Positions 18,533-27,342 are shown, numbered from the stretch's first letter. The stretch is DNA of 49,670 nucleotides from Clostridia bacterium (GCA_017463405.1 JAFTPJ010000021.1:1-49670), one strand, 5' to 3'. Notes: generated from the letters alone by a model not told the origin. Numbers and translations are program-made.

Positions 18533-18665
18533 GTGCGCCTTCCATAAAGCAGGTTTTACCTACGCAGCACAAAGGGAGTACGGACAGTTTTGTTCGTACT
18601 CCTTTTCACATGCCTTGCTCCGCAAGGTATAGCGTGTTACACCTTTTGGATGTACTGTCAGACGA
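18533..18665 (+). repeat. Dispersed repeat R2 (partner of R1 at 2115)
   Basis: It carries the same ordered landmarks as R1: CCTTCCATAA, CAGGTTTTACCT, the GGAGTACG/CGTACTCC hairpin with TTTTC, GCCTTGC...GCAAGG and GTGTTACACC. It begins 23 bp after the VWA gene stop and probably acts as its terminator. Confidence 0.75.
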
Positions 18666-18672
18666 TAAAAAT

Positions 18673-18777
18673 GCCTCGCCCTAGGGGCGAGGTGGCAGCC
18701 GATGGCTGACGGAGAGGGTTGAATATGCTCTCCTCGCACCCGCTAATGCGGGAGCTCTCCCAATGGGGGAGAGCCTT
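18673..18777. repeat. GC-rich palindromic intergenic repeat R3
   Basis: It opens with the hairpin CCTCGCCC/GGGGCGAGG and ends with CTCTCCC/GGGGGAGAG. Inside lie GGCAGCCGATGGCTGACGGA and CCGCTAATGCGG. The layout is the same as R4 at 18893-19009, with different arm sequences. Such multi-hairpin repeats are common between genes in gut clostridia and are probably non-coding. Confidence 0.7.
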
Positions 18778-18892
18778 TGATTGGTGCGCTCCGAAAGTCT
18801 GTCTATTTTTCCTCGCAAGCACTGATTTCATTGAAGGTAACAAACAGGTGACACATGTTTGCAAGTTTGTTACGACGGACAGTGATCAGAAA

Positions 18893-19009
18893 GCCTTCCC
18901 CGGTAGGGGAAGGTGGCACGCGAAGCGTGACGGATGAGGTGTTCCAAAGTTTTAACTAACTCCTCATCCACCGCTAATGCGGTCTCCCTTCTCCCGCAGG
19001 AGAAGACTT
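18893..19009. repeat. GC-rich palindromic intergenic repeat R4
   Basis: It opens with CCTTCCCC/GGGGAAGG, continues with GGCACGCGAAGCGTGACGGA and GGATGAGG, which pairs with CCTCATCC, then has CCGCTAATGCGG and closes with CTTCTCCCGCAGGAGAAG. The region 19010-19136 that follows shows only a GCCCCGC/GGCGGGGC hairpin at about 19109-19127, next to the end of the XRE gene. Confidence 0.7.
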
Positions 19010-19136
19010 TGGATTGTGTGAATCGTTTTCTCAACTGAAGTCCGTAAATATGCTTGTAGTCTTTAATTAAGTCTTTAGAAGTACTGCATTTGTGGACACA
19101 CAATCGAGGCCCCGCGCAAGGCGGGGCAAAAGAAAA

Positions 19137-20207
19137 TTATTTATACTTGTCTAATACGGCACAGTAATCTGGATTTTTCAAAAGTTCTGCTCGTCTGCCC
19201 CCCTTTGCATTGGCACGATAATCAAGATTAAATTTGAAAAAGTTTCCGCTTATCGCTTCGCCGTAACGGTCAAAGGCACGATTCAATGCTTCGTTTTTTG
19301 TTCTCATATCTTCATTTTTTTTCGTTACATACAGGTGTTTATCCATAACTGCGATTACTTGTTCGTCTGTTCCACCGCGATAGCAAAGGTCGTTTTCCAT
19401 TCTTCCAAGGAAAGAACTTGCGAGCATAAGGAAGAATGCTTCTTCGGTTTTTTCAAATGTATCTAGCATCAATTTCCCATACTGTAATGCATGCTCCACC
19501 TTTTCGTCCATCGAGAGAAAAGGATTGAAAAATACGGTTCTGCCGAGCTTATCTGCCGCGAAATCGACAAGCTCATACATATTCTTTTGAACGTGGAAAT
19601 AATATTCGCTTGTGTCTTTAGCAAACAGTTGTTCTGTCTTTTGTCCGCTGGTGGTGTACCAATCGGTAAATTTCGTTTTGTAAATTTCCAGTGCTTCTTC
19701 CGTTTTACCTTCTGCATGAAGAATTTTCGCGCGCATATTCCACGCGCCAAGGCGAAGACTCTCCTCGGTACAGCCTTCCAATATTCTTTCACAGATAGCA
19801 AGAAATTCGCCTTTGTGCGCAATCAAAACAGCGGGATCATTGTCAGCCAAATCGCCGCCAACATTCCACATATAATAGTGCATAATCCAATAGTCGTTCG
19901 GATAATCTTTGTAAGCTTTCACGATTATCTCTCGACCTTTTTTATCGTTCCAATGTTGTCTATATAGAACAATTATTTCGTCAATTTCAGCTTGGATTTT
20001 TTCTTGATTGTAACCCATGAGCTCGTCGAGCGTTACTCCAAAGAAATAAGCCAATGGCTGAAGAAGCGTAATGTCGGGATAAGTTTCACTACGCTCCCAT
20101 TTGCTGACTGCCGCACAAGTGACATTCATAGCAACCGAAAGCTGTTCCTGCGTAATATTTTTTGCCGTGCGCAAACGCTTAATATTTGCACCAATAGTCA
20201 TTTCCAT
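19137..20207 (-). CDS. XRE-family transcriptional regulator with helical C-terminal domain
   Basis: Start at 20207 has GGAGG 7 bp upstream; the upstream ATG at 20213 abuts that site and is unlikely. The 356-aa protein begins with a lambda-repressor-type helix-turn-helix (about 4-60; IGANIKRLRTAKNITQEQLS, AVSKWERSETYPDI). About 290 mostly helical residues with TPR-like pairs follow, such as LGAWNMRAKILHAEGKTEEA. Such regulators often sense a peptide or small ligand through the repeat region. The target is unknown. It is divergent from the hydrolase gene at 20459, a possible target. Confidence 0.85.
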   Translation of the reverse strand: MEMTIGANIKRLRTAKNITQEQLSVAMNVTCAAVSKWERSETYPDITLLQPLAYFFGVTLDELMGYNQEKIQAEIDEIIVLYRQHWNDKKGREIIVKAYKDYPNDYWIMHYYMWNVGGDLADNDPAVLIAHKGEFLAICERILEGCTEESLRLGAWNMRAKILHAEGKTEEALEIYKTKFTDWYTTSGQKTEQLFAKDTSEYYFHVQKNMYELVDFAADKLGRTVFFNPFLSMDEKVEHALQYGKLMLDTFEKTEEAFFLMLASSFLGRMENDLCYRGGTDEQVIAVMDKHLYVTKKNEDMRTKNEALNRAFDRYGEAISGNFFKFNLDYRANAKGGRRAELLKNPDYCAVLDKYK

Positions 20208-20257
20208 AATCATACCTCCATTGAAATAAAAATAAGCCGACGTCTGCTTCTGCTTAT

Positions 20258-20263
20258 ATTATA
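20258..20263 (-). promoter_or_regulatory. -10 element of the XRE regulator gene
   Basis: TATAAT on the minus strand, 51 bp upstream of the chosen start; no good -35 is seen. The rest of the 20214-20458 gap shows only a CCTGC/GCAGG palindrome near 20350 and the promoter of the next gene. Confidence 0.5.
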
Positions 20264-20394
20264 GCATAAAAACAGTTTCAGTAAAGGTATTGTTAGGAAA
20301 CTCGGTGTTTACTCAAGGTTAAAAAAAAGTAGTAACAAGACAGGAATGAGCCTGCACGATCGCAGGTACTCCAAGGGGGTTTTGCTATTTGATG

Positions 20395-20423
20395 TTGCGT
20401 TCGACTTTCAACTGTGATATAAT
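20395..20423 (+). promoter_or_regulatory. Promoter of the alpha/beta hydrolase gene
   Basis: TTGCGT (20395-20400), 17 bp, TATAAT (20418-20423). Confidence 0.65.
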
Positions 20424-20458
20424 ATAATAAAGTCGATTTCAAGGAAGGAGATTTTTCT

Positions 20459-21361
20459 ATGAATCCGATCAGGCAAAAATGGCTGGATGCGCTCGGCACG
20501 CCGTCGTGCGCGATGCCAAACAGTGCACTGACTTGGCTTACGGGCTTTTCGCACGCAGAATTTGATGCGGAGCTGTACCGTCAGGAAAATGGTGCAGGGA
20601 CACATCAGCGCGTGATGATGGTGTTTCCGAAAAAGCTGACAAAAGCTGCGCCTGCAGTCGTGGTGCCGTTTTATTTTCCGGAGGCGATGCTTGGCTTCGA
20701 GCCCGCCACGGGTGAGATGCTTCCGTCGTACGAGGGCGTGGAGATGATGCTGCACCTGGTGAGGCGCGGCTACGTGGCAGCGTGCGCAGATGCGTATCAC
20801 CTGACCTATATCGAAAGCAACAAAGAACGCAGGGATTTTTCACGCTGGCAGGATGCTGCGGACGCGCTGCGGCACGATCATCCGCATTGGAGCGGCATCG
20901 GAAAGCTGGTGCAGGACACAACGCTTTTGTTGGATGCGGTTGCGGAAGACGCGCGCGTTGATGCAACACGAATCGGTATTGCGGGACATTCGCTTGGAGG
21001 AAAGATGGCATTTTACACGGGATGTCTTGACGATCGCATCCGTGTGATTTTGGCGAGCGATTTCGGCATCGGTTGGGAGCAGAGCAACTGGCGGGACGAT
21101 TGGTATTGGGGCAAGGATGTAGAGCATCTGATCGATTCGGGGATGGATCACGCCGAGCTGCTTTCATCTGCTGCGCCGAAGCCGTTTTGCCTGATTGCGG
21201 GAAAGTACGACAACGAGACGAGCGGCGAGATGATGCGCCGCGCTAAGGGCTATGCGCCCGACGATGCGCGTTTGAAGTTCGTCAATCATGCCACAGGTCA
21301 TCGCCCACCCATGTGGGCACTGGAGGAGGGTTATGATTTCCTTGATCGGTGGTTGAAATAA
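20459..21361 (+). CDS. Alpha/beta-fold hydrolase (dienelactone hydrolase / acyl esterase type)
   Basis: This 300-aa protein carries a complete putative triad: nucleophile S178 in the elbow GHSLGG, D251 in AGKYDNET and H281 in TGHRPP. No signal peptide is seen, so it should be cytoplasmic. The spacing and the large N-terminal lid region (about 1-110) resemble dienelactone-hydrolase and acetyl-xylan-esterase-like enzymes. The substrate is unknown. GGAAGGAG lies 6 bp before the ATG. The XRE regulator is divergently transcribed next to it. Confidence 0.85.
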   Translation: MNPIRQKWLDALGTPSCAMPNSALTWLTGFSHAEFDAELYRQENGAGTHQRVMMVFPKKLTKAAPAVVVPFYFPEAMLGFEPATGEMLPSYEGVEMMLHLVRRGYVAACADAYHLTYIESNKERRDFSRWQDAADALRHDHPHWSGIGKLVQDTTLLLDAVAEDARVDATRIGIAGHSLGGKMAFYTGCLDDRIRVILASDFGIGWEQSNWRDDWYWGKDVEHLIDSGMDHAELLSSAAPKPFCLIAGKYDNETSGEMMRRAKGYAPDDARLKFVNHATGHRPPMWALEEGYDFLDRWLK

Positions 21362-21454
21362 AAACGACATTCCTCGGCAGAGGTTGCCTCGACATAATGA
21401 GAAAATGATTTTTTTAACTAAATTGTGTCACCGGTGATGTCAACATTTCACGAT

Positions 21455-22105
21455 CTATTGTGTTTGCAAATCGCAAAAATGATCGGTTGGATATTCGATT
21501 TTCTTCGGTGCGCCCTCTGTGGCGTGGCAAAGCGTCACGAGCACGTCACCCACGCGGTATTCGGTAAAACGAATGCCACTTTTTTCTGCCACGGCGGTGT
21601 CTGCCGCATGCAGACCTGACAGTCCCGTGCCGCGATACTTCACCAGCGCCTCCTTACGCGTCCAGATGCGTGCGAAGCATTCGGGGGTGGGCGATGCATC
21701 AAACATTTTCTGCTCCGCAGGGGCAAACCAGCGGGACGCCAATGCAGGATAAGAGAGTGTGGAAATGCGGGAGAGCGATTCTGCATCCAGACCGACGCGT
21801 GGCGTGCACGAATCGGTCTCCAGTGCACACAGCACAAAGCCGTCGGTGTGTGTGATACTGAAATCTGCCGATGCATCGGCTAGATAGGGTCTTCCGCCGT
21901 CCTCGTAGCACAGCCTGCCGTCAGCCCCCATACGGTGGAGCAGAAGTAATCCTCCGAGACTTTGCCGCATGGAGAGGGAATTTTTTGCGTGCATGGGATC
22001 GCCGTGTCGCATGCTCCAGACCGAGATCCATTCCTCGGAGAGGTCAGCCAAAATCGTCTCACACGAGGGGAGCGCATCTGTTTTTATTCCGAAAATCCGA
22101 ATCAT
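21455..22105 (-). CDS. 4'-phosphopantetheinyl transferase (Sfp-type)
   Basis: This 216-aa protein has the family signatures GLDAES (D107 and E109 bind Mg2+) and WTRKEALVKYRGTGL (W148, K151, E152, K156), plus the preceding FSITHTDGFVLCAL strand. Sfp-type enzymes move phosphopantetheine from CoA onto carrier proteins of fatty-acid, polyketide or non-ribosomal-peptide systems. No carrier protein or synthase is in the window, so the target is unknown. It stands alone on the minus strand with AAGGAGGG upstream. Confidence 0.92.
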   Translation of the reverse strand: MIRIFGIKTDALPSCETILADLSEEWISVWSMRHGDPMHAKNSLSMRQSLGGLLLLHRMGADGRLCYEDGGRPYLADASADFSITHTDGFVLCALETDSCTPRVGLDAESLSRISTLSYPALASRWFAPAEQKMFDASPTPECFARIWTRKEALVKYRGTGLSGLHAADTAVAEKSGIRFTEYRVGDVLVTLCHATEGAPKKIEYPTDHFCDLQTQ

Positions 22106-22206
22106 TGTATCGCCCTCCTTAACTTTTCTGTTTCTATTATTATATCATATTTTTGTCCTTTTGAAAAGTAAAAACGAAAAAGCCGGAAAAAATTACAAAA
22201 AATTGG

Positions 22207-22235
22207 TTGACAAGGAGGTCGGAATGAATTATAAT
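22207..22235 (+). promoter_or_regulatory. Promoter of the Fur-family regulator operon
   Basis: TTGACA (22207-22212), 17 bp, TATAAT (22230-22235). Confidence 0.85.
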
Positions 22236-22237
22236 AT

Positions 22238-22256
22238 AATTAGATTTATTCTAATT
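22238..22256. promoter_or_regulatory. Fur/PerR-type operator
   Basis: AATTAGA-n5-TCTAATT is a perfect inverted repeat, directly downstream of the -10 box. Read as 7-1-7 it is TTAGATT-t-ATTCTAA, close to the PerR/Fur-box form. Binding here would block transcription of the regulator gene itself. Confidence 0.65.
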
Positions 22257-22275
22257 CGATTATTTGGAGGTTGAC

Positions 22276-22650
22276 ATGACCAAACAGCGCGAGCTGATTA
22301 TCAGCATTTTAAAGCAATCGGACAGACATCTGACCGCGGATGAAATCTTTTTTCTTGCCAAATTGAAGATGCCTTCCATCGCGATGGCAACCATTTATAA
22401 CAATCTCAACGCCATGAACGAGGCAGGACTGATCAAGCGCCTGCATATCGACGGCGTGGCGGATTGCTTTGACAAGATAGTTGAGCCGCACGATCATTTG
22501 CTGTGCGACAAGTGTGGCAAGATCTCGGATATCCAGCTTCCCTCGCTGTCCGATACACTGGAGGAGCATATCGGAGCGGAAATCGAGGATTACGAGCTGA
22601 CCGTTCACTACGTCTGTCCTGAGTGCCGCCGCGCTCCGCGCAGACGCTGA
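22276..22650 (+). CDS. Fur-family metalloregulator (PerR-like)
   Basis: Start at 22276 has GGAGG 5 bp upstream. The 124-aa protein has the Fur winged helix (about 1-75; LTADEIFFLAK, MATIYNNLNAM) and the metal/dimer part with HDH (72-74) and two CxxC pairs (C77/C80 and C114/C117) that hold structural zinc. The subfamily (PerR, Fur or Zur) cannot be fixed, but the operator and size favour PerR-like. It probably represses its own operon with the acyltransferase 16 bp downstream. Confidence 0.9.
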   Translation: MTKQRELIISILKQSDRHLTADEIFFLAKLKMPSIAMATIYNNLNAMNEAGLIKRLHIDGVADCFDKIVEPHDHLLCDKCGKISDIQLPSLSDTLEEHIGAEIEDYELTVHYVCPECRRAPRRR

Positions 22651-22666
22651 TACGGAGGTGCTGGGA

Positions 22667-23815
22667 ATGGATACAAATGTTTCTGTGCAAGTGACAGAGC
22701 AGGGCACGCCGATGCTGACGGGAACTCCTGCGGTGCGAGAGCGCAATTACGGGATTGACCTGTTGCGTATGGTGTCGATGCTGTTTGTGACGGTTCTGCA
22801 CGTGTTGGGGCAGGGCGGTGTGCTCGGCGCATCTGCAAAGTTAGAGGATCCGCTCAACAATCATGTGGCGTGGTTTTTGGAGATTGCCGCATATTGCTGT
22901 GTCAACTGCTATGCGCTGATTTCGGGCTATGTCGGGGTCAAATCGAAATTCAAATACTCGAATATCGTGATGCTCTGGCTACAGGTGTTCTTTTACACGG
23001 GAATTATCACGCTATTGTTTTCGCATTTTTATCCCGAAATGGTGGGCGAGCAGCAGATCTGGAATATGATTTTTCCTGCCGCCAAAAATCAGTACTGGTA
23101 CTTTACCGCGTATTTTGCGATGTTCTTTTTCATTCCGTTTTACAATTATGCGGTGAATCATATGCCACAGAAGCAGATGCGTGTGATGATCATTGCGGCT
23201 GTGATCCTGTTCTCCTTTTTGCCGTCGGTATTCCGTACGGAGCTGTTTGGGGCAAAAATCAGCAATACCTTTTATATCTCCAGCGGATATAATATGATGT
23301 GGCTGTCGGTGCTTTACGTGATCGGCGCGTACGTATCCAAGTATAACAGTTTTTCAAGTATTCCGAAGCCTGCTTGCTTTCTGACCTATTTCGTGGCTGT
23401 GATTGCCACACATTTATTCAAATTTTGCACGGATAACGGAAGTGTAGCGGTAAACTATACCTCTCCCACAATTCTTATCGCAGGCTTTGCTCTGCTGATC
23501 GGCTTCTCAAGGCTGAAATTTCCGCGTTCTGTCCGCGCGGTTATCAAATTCATGTCGCCTGCGGCGTTCGGTGTGTATCTTGTTCACGTGCATCCGCTGA
23601 TCTGGGAGAAGTTCATGAAGCTACGTTATTACGAGTTTGGGTCGTTTGATACGTGGTATATGGTCGTTGCCGTGCTGGTTGCGGCGTTGGTGATCTATTT
23701 GTTCTGCTCGTGCATTGATCTTGTGCGGCATTATCTGTTCAAGCTGTTGCATCTGCGTCAAGGGCTGGAATGGCTGGAGAAAAAACTTTGTCGCGACCTG
23801 TGGCAGGAGCGATGA
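22667..23815 (+). CDS. Membrane acyltransferase (Acyl_transf_3 family)
   Basis: Start at 22667 has GGAGG 8 bp upstream. The 382-aa protein has about ten hydrophobic segments after a 27-residue polar head. The early GIDLLRMVSMLFVTVLHV pattern with its conserved His is the mark of OacA/WecH-type O-acyltransferases, which add acetyl groups to surface sugars. It shares the Fur-type operator and promoter with the upstream regulator. The acceptor is unknown; the surface polymer of the 7-12.6 kb operon is only a guess. Confidence 0.88.
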   Translation: MDTNVSVQVTEQGTPMLTGTPAVRERNYGIDLLRMVSMLFVTVLHVLGQGGVLGASAKLEDPLNNHVAWFLEIAAYCCVNCYALISGYVGVKSKFKYSNIVMLWLQVFFYTGIITLLFSHFYPEMVGEQQIWNMIFPAAKNQYWYFTAYFAMFFFIPFYNYAVNHMPQKQMRVMIIAAVILFSFLPSVFRTELFGAKISNTFYISSGYNMMWLSVLYVIGAYVSKYNSFSSIPKPACFLTYFVAVIATHLFKFCTDNGSVAVNYTSPTILIAGFALLIGFSRLKFPRSVRAVIKFMSPAAFGVYLVHVHPLIWEKFMKLRYYEFGSFDTWYMVVAVLVAALVIYLFCSCIDLVRHYLFKLLHLRQGLEWLEKKLCRDLWQER

Positions 23816-23856
23816 GGCAATGCGCATAAGTTTTTTTGCTTTTTTTGGATTTTGCC

Positions 23857-23885
23857 TTGACAAACAACGGGAGTTTTGTTATAAT
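23857..23885 (+). promoter_or_regulatory. Strong promoter of the Gfo/Idh/MocA gene
   Basis: Perfect TTGACA (23857-23862), 17 bp, TATAAT (23880-23885). Confidence 0.85.
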
Positions 23886-23937
23886 GAATTGACACGTAAC
23901 GTGTATATTTTATGATGTATGTTTTAAGGAGGACACT

Positions 23938-24981
23938 ATGTCAAAGCCGATTAAAATTGGTGTGGTTGGTCTTGGAAGAATCGGTATGTCCGTACATAAG
24001 GACTGCCTCAAGGCTCGCCCCGATAAATATGAGGTGGTTGCAGCTTGCGACCTGATCCCCGAGCGTGTTGAAGAATTTAAAAACACCTTCGGTTGCCGCG
24101 GATATTTGAACATCGAGGAGATGATTGCAGATCCCGAGGTAGAGGTTGTTGATATCGCAACTCGCTCCTGCGATCATTACAAGCACGCAAAGATGGCGCT
24201 ACTTGCAGGCAAGAGCGTTCTGGTAGAAAAGCCGTTCTGCGAGACCTATGAAGAAGCACTGGAGCTTGTTAAGCTCGGTAGCCAGCCAGCAGGTCCGAAG
24301 GTATTCGTTCGTCACAACAGACGCCTTGAGGAAGGTTTTCTCAAGATCAACGAGATCATCGATTCCGGTATTCTCGGTGACGTTTTCGAGGTTCGTCTGG
24401 CAAGAAACAGTTATCAGCGTCGCAACGACTGGCAGACCATCAAGGAGTTCGGTGGCGGACAGTTACTCAACTGGGGTCCGCATATCGTCGACCATGCAAT
24501 CCAGTTCTGCGGCGGTGCATACACCGAGATGTTCTCCGACATCAAGCGTGTAACGGCGGTTGGTGACGCAGAGGACCATCTCAAGCTCGTGTTCAAGGGT
24601 GTTAACGGTCGCGTTGTCGATATGGAAATCAGCGGCGGCGTAGCGCTTCCCGTTCCGGAGTACATGGTATACGGTACCAGAGGTACGCTGATTTATGAAA
24701 ACAGAACGATCAAGATGAAGTATCTCGATCCTGACGTAGAGTTGATGGATATCAAGGCGGATCCCGCAACGCCCGGCTCGGGTGCGGCATTCGGCAACTC
24801 CGAAAAGCTCGTGTGGAAGGAAGAGGAGATTCCTTCGTCCGACGGTAAGACCGAGATCATCTGGGATTACTTCTACGATGCATACCGTAACAACAAGCCC
24901 TATCCGATCACGTCCGCGCAGGCAATCGAGACCGTGCGCACGATCGAGGCGGCAAAAATCGGTACCGAGTTCGCGAAATAA
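23938..24981 (+). CDS. Gfo/Idh/MocA-family NAD(P)-dependent oxidoreductase
   Basis: This 347-aa protein starts with the Rossmann motif GLGRIG (11-16) and has the catalytic EKP (K98) and GPHIVDHAI (H182, D185, H186) typical of inositol or sugar dehydrogenases of this family. AAGGAGG lies 5 bp upstream. The gene has a perfect promoter and strongly biased codons (CTC, GGT, AAG), which suggest high expression. The sugar substrate is not known. It stands alone, followed by a 30-bp palindrome. Confidence 0.93.
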   Translation: MSKPIKIGVVGLGRIGMSVHKDCLKARPDKYEVVAACDLIPERVEEFKNTFGCRGYLNIEEMIADPEVEVVDIATRSCDHYKHAKMALLAGKSVLVEKPFCETYEEALELVKLGSQPAGPKVFVRHNRRLEEGFLKINEIIDSGILGDVFEVRLARNSYQRRNDWQTIKEFGGGQLLNWGPHIVDHAIQFCGGAYTEMFSDIKRVTAVGDAEDHLKLVFKGVNGRVVDMEISGGVALPVPEYMVYGTRGTLIYENRTIKMKYLDPDVELMDIKADPATPGSGAAFGNSEKLVWKEEEIPSSDGKTEIIWDYFYDAYRNNKPYPITSAQAIETVRTIEAAKIGTEFAK

Positions 24982-25001
24982 TAAATAGAGAAAAATCACA
25001 G

Positions 25002-25031
25002 GTGGCTCGCATGCATATGCATGCGAGCCAC
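25002..25031. terminator. Perfect 30-bp palindrome after the Gfo/Idh/MocA gene
   Basis: GTGGCTCGCATGCAT is followed at once by its exact complement, 20 bp after the stop codon. There is no T-run on the plus strand; the minus side has ATTTTT a few bases away. It probably ends or stabilises the transcript. Confidence 0.6.
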
Positions 25032-25107
25032 TTGGTATCTGCAATGATTTTTTTGACGGTCAAATACGAAATGTCGGAAAAGTACAAATGAATGTCGGTT
25101 TTGTTTA

Positions 25108-25136
25108 TTGCCTTTAAAGTGGCTTTGAGATATAAT
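25108..25136 (+). promoter_or_regulatory. Promoter of the MATE transporter gene
   Basis: TTGCCT (25108-25113), 17 bp, TATAAT (25131-25136). Confidence 0.65.
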
Positions 25137-25170
25137 ATAAGCAACGACAGCGGTTATGGAGGTGGAGATC

Positions 25171-26586
25171 ATGGTAAAGGACTTGACGCGTGGAAGCCCG
25201 ACAAAGCTGATTGTTTCCTTTGCGCTGACCATGCTGATGGGCAGCATGATGAGTTATATCTACAGCTTTACTGACAGCTTGATGGTCGGTTGGTTCGTCA
25301 GCTCCGATGCACTGGGGGCGGTCAGCGCATCGAGTGCGCCGATGCTGATGCTCAACAATCTTTCCTCCACGGTTATCGGTGCATTTTCCATCACCGCAGG
25401 GCATATCTTCGGCTCGGGCGATCACAAGCTTTTGCGCCGTATGATGGCAAACGCCACATATCTGACCGTTTTTCTCGTCGGTACGATTACGATCGTTTCG
25501 CTCATTCTTTGCCAACCTCTGCTCCAATTGATGAACACGCCGGATGAGCTGATGGATATGTCTGTGACGTATCTGACCATCATCATTCTGGCAAAGCCGT
25601 TCGCGGCACCGATATGGCTGCTTTCGGGGACGTTCCGTGCGCTCGGCGATACCAAAACGCCGCTTTACATCGGACTTGTCAACGGCTTTGGCAATGTTGT
25701 GTTCAATTTTATTTTCCTTTACGTCTTCCCGATGGGGATCGCGGGTGCGGCGCTCGGTACGCTTTGCTCCACCGCGACAGGATCGTTGATATATTTGATC
25801 ATTTTTAAGTGCAAGATGAAGATGCTGCACTTCGGGTGGGAGGAGGCACCGCCGTCCTTTGCGATGATGAAGCGTCTGCTCGGTATCGGTCTTCCGATCG
25901 GACTGGAGAGTGCAGTGACCAGTCTCGGTTCGATGATCCTGCAGGCGGCGATCAATGTGCACGGCACTGCCGCCATCACGGGTATCGCAATGGGATCAAA
26001 GATCATGAACCTGTTCTGGATATTCTTTTCGGTGTTTGAAAGTGCTTTGATGTGCTTTTGTGCGCAGAATCTTGGTGCGGGACAGTTTACGCGCGTGCAA
26101 CGCGGTGTGCGGAATACGCTGCTCATCTTTCTGGGGATCGGCGGCGTGGTGCTTTTGTTTGTGCTGACCACGCTGGACAGATTTGTCTACATGGCGTTCG
26201 TCGGAAACGACGTGGCGATCCTCGATTTTGCGCACCAATACCTGATTACGCAGATTGCCTTTTTCCCATGTATCTCCATGTTGTTTGCATGGCGTGCGGG
26301 ACTCAAGTCTTTGGGCTCGACCGTACCGACGCTGTTTTGCGGCATTGTGGAACTTGTTGCGCGACTGTTCGTGTCCTTCTTCTTTGCGGATAATATCCAG
26401 ATGCTCTTTTTCGCGGGTCCCATGGCGTGGGTCGGCTCGTCGATCTTCGTGGCGATTCTGTACCCGATCGTGGTACGCAAAATGGAACGCAAGATGGCGG
26501 AGCATGATGAGAAACAGCAGGACTTTCCAAAGGCAGACGCGGTGGGTGCCTCGAATGATGCGCAAAAGATTGCCGCAAAACAGTAA
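25171..26586 (+). CDS. MATE-family efflux transporter
   Basis: Start at 25171 follows GGAGGTGG; the upstream in-frame ATG at 25156 overlaps that site. The 471-aa protein has about twelve membrane segments in two MatE halves, with the pseudo-repeat helices SMMSYIYSFTDSLMVGWFVS and LGSMILQAAINVHGTAAITG. Such transporters export drugs or metabolites using H+ or Na+ gradients. The tail is polar and cytoplasmic. It is a single-gene unit. Confidence 0.92.
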   Translation: MVKDLTRGSPTKLIVSFALTMLMGSMMSYIYSFTDSLMVGWFVSSDALGAVSASSAPMLMLNNLSSTVIGAFSITAGHIFGSGDHKLLRRMMANATYLTVFLVGTITIVSLILCQPLLQLMNTPDELMDMSVTYLTIIILAKPFAAPIWLLSGTFRALGDTKTPLYIGLVNGFGNVVFNFIFLYVFPMGIAGAALGTLCSTATGSLIYLIIFKCKMKMLHFGWEEAPPSFAMMKRLLGIGLPIGLESAVTSLGSMILQAAINVHGTAAITGIAMGSKIMNLFWIFFSVFESALMCFCAQNLGAGQFTRVQRGVRNTLLIFLGIGGVVLLFVLTTLDRFVYMAFVGNDVAILDFAHQYLITQIAFFPCISMLFAWRAGLKSLGSTVPTLFCGIVELVARLFVSFFFADNIQMLFFAGPMAWVGSSIFVAILYPIVVRKMERKMAEHDEKQQDFPKADAVGASNDAQKIAAKQ

Positions 26587-26596
26587 AAACGAAATA

Positions 26597-26645
26597 AACA
26601 AGGTGAGTCAATGCAATTTTGCATTTGGATCACCTTGTTTTTGTT
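26597..26645 (+). terminator. Terminator after the MATE gene
   Basis: AACAAGGTGA pairs with TCACCTTGTT, with an inner AATGCAA/TTGCATT stem, then TTTTG. Confidence 0.82.
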
Positions 26646-26712
26646 TTGAAATTCAGAAGGGTGTAACGAGTACGGATGCTCAATTTCAAATGATCCGTAA
26701 AGAATGGGTGCT

Positions 26713-27342
26713 TTACCGGTCCTCAAATGGGACAGGAGCGCCGTCGCTTGAGATTGATGGCGCAGTGATCTTCTCGGAGGAGTCCGTGGGAAGTGTCTGC
26801 TCCGCCGCGCGGATGCTGTCCGCCACCGCTTTGGCGCACATCTCGATCCCTTCCTGCGACAGATGAATTTTGTCATCACAGATGTAGCGGTCGAGATCGG
26901 CAGCAACGAGCGAGTAGAGATCGTTGATAATCACGCCGCGCGCACGAAGAAGGGGCACGATCATGTCATTATAGCGCTTGATGTCCGCATTTTTATTGTG
27001 AACGTTGAGCGGACTGACCGGCGTGGTGGTCGCGAAAATGACGGTATCATGGCGTGAGAGGAGCAGGTCAGCGATGCGCAGGATGTTATCGGCATACTCC
27101 TGCTCGGACGTGAAAAGACCGTCGCCGAACAGATCGCACATATCCCACAGTCCGTTGTTCCAATGCACGATACGGCTGTCGCGCATGTCCTTTTCCCAGT
27201 CGAAGAGACCGCGCAGCGTGTGCTTGGCAAATCGGCAGTTTTCCGACGGGGCGTAGACCTCAAAATCCGCGCCGAGCAGATCACGCACGATGGGCGTGTA
27301 CTGTAAGCGGATAGAATCTCCGAGGCAAGTGATTTTTGTCAT
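26713..27342 (-). CDS. SGNH/GDSL-type hydrolase
   Basis: This 209-aa protein has block I GDSIR (S10), a block III-like HWNNGLWD (N62/N63) and block V DDKIHLS with D157 and H160, the triad of SGNH esterases. It has no signal peptide, so it acts inside the cell. Related enzymes remove acetyl groups from sugars; with the sugar hydrolases to the right this is plausible but unproved. AAAGGAG lies 9 bp before the ATG. A TATAAT-like -10 (about 27370-27382, minus strand) lies upstream. Confidence 0.85.
   Translation of the reverse strand: MTKITCLGDSIRLQYTPIVRDLLGADFEVYAPSENCRFAKHTLRGLFDWEKDMRDSRIVHWNNGLWDMCDLFGDGLFTSEQEYADNILRIADLLLSRHDTVIFATTTPVSPLNVHNKNADIKRYNDMIVPLLRARGVIINDLYSLVAADLDRYICDDKIHLSQEGIEMCAKAVADSIRAAEQTLPTDSSEKITAPSISSDGAPVPFEDR

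Noticed and set aside
18673-19009. Possible CRISPR array from regular palindromes
   Set aside because: Only two units, with differing sequences and no equal spacers; they are intergenic palindromic repeats.
23816-23856. Terminator after the acyltransferase gene
   Set aside because: T-rich runs are present but no convincing stem precedes them.
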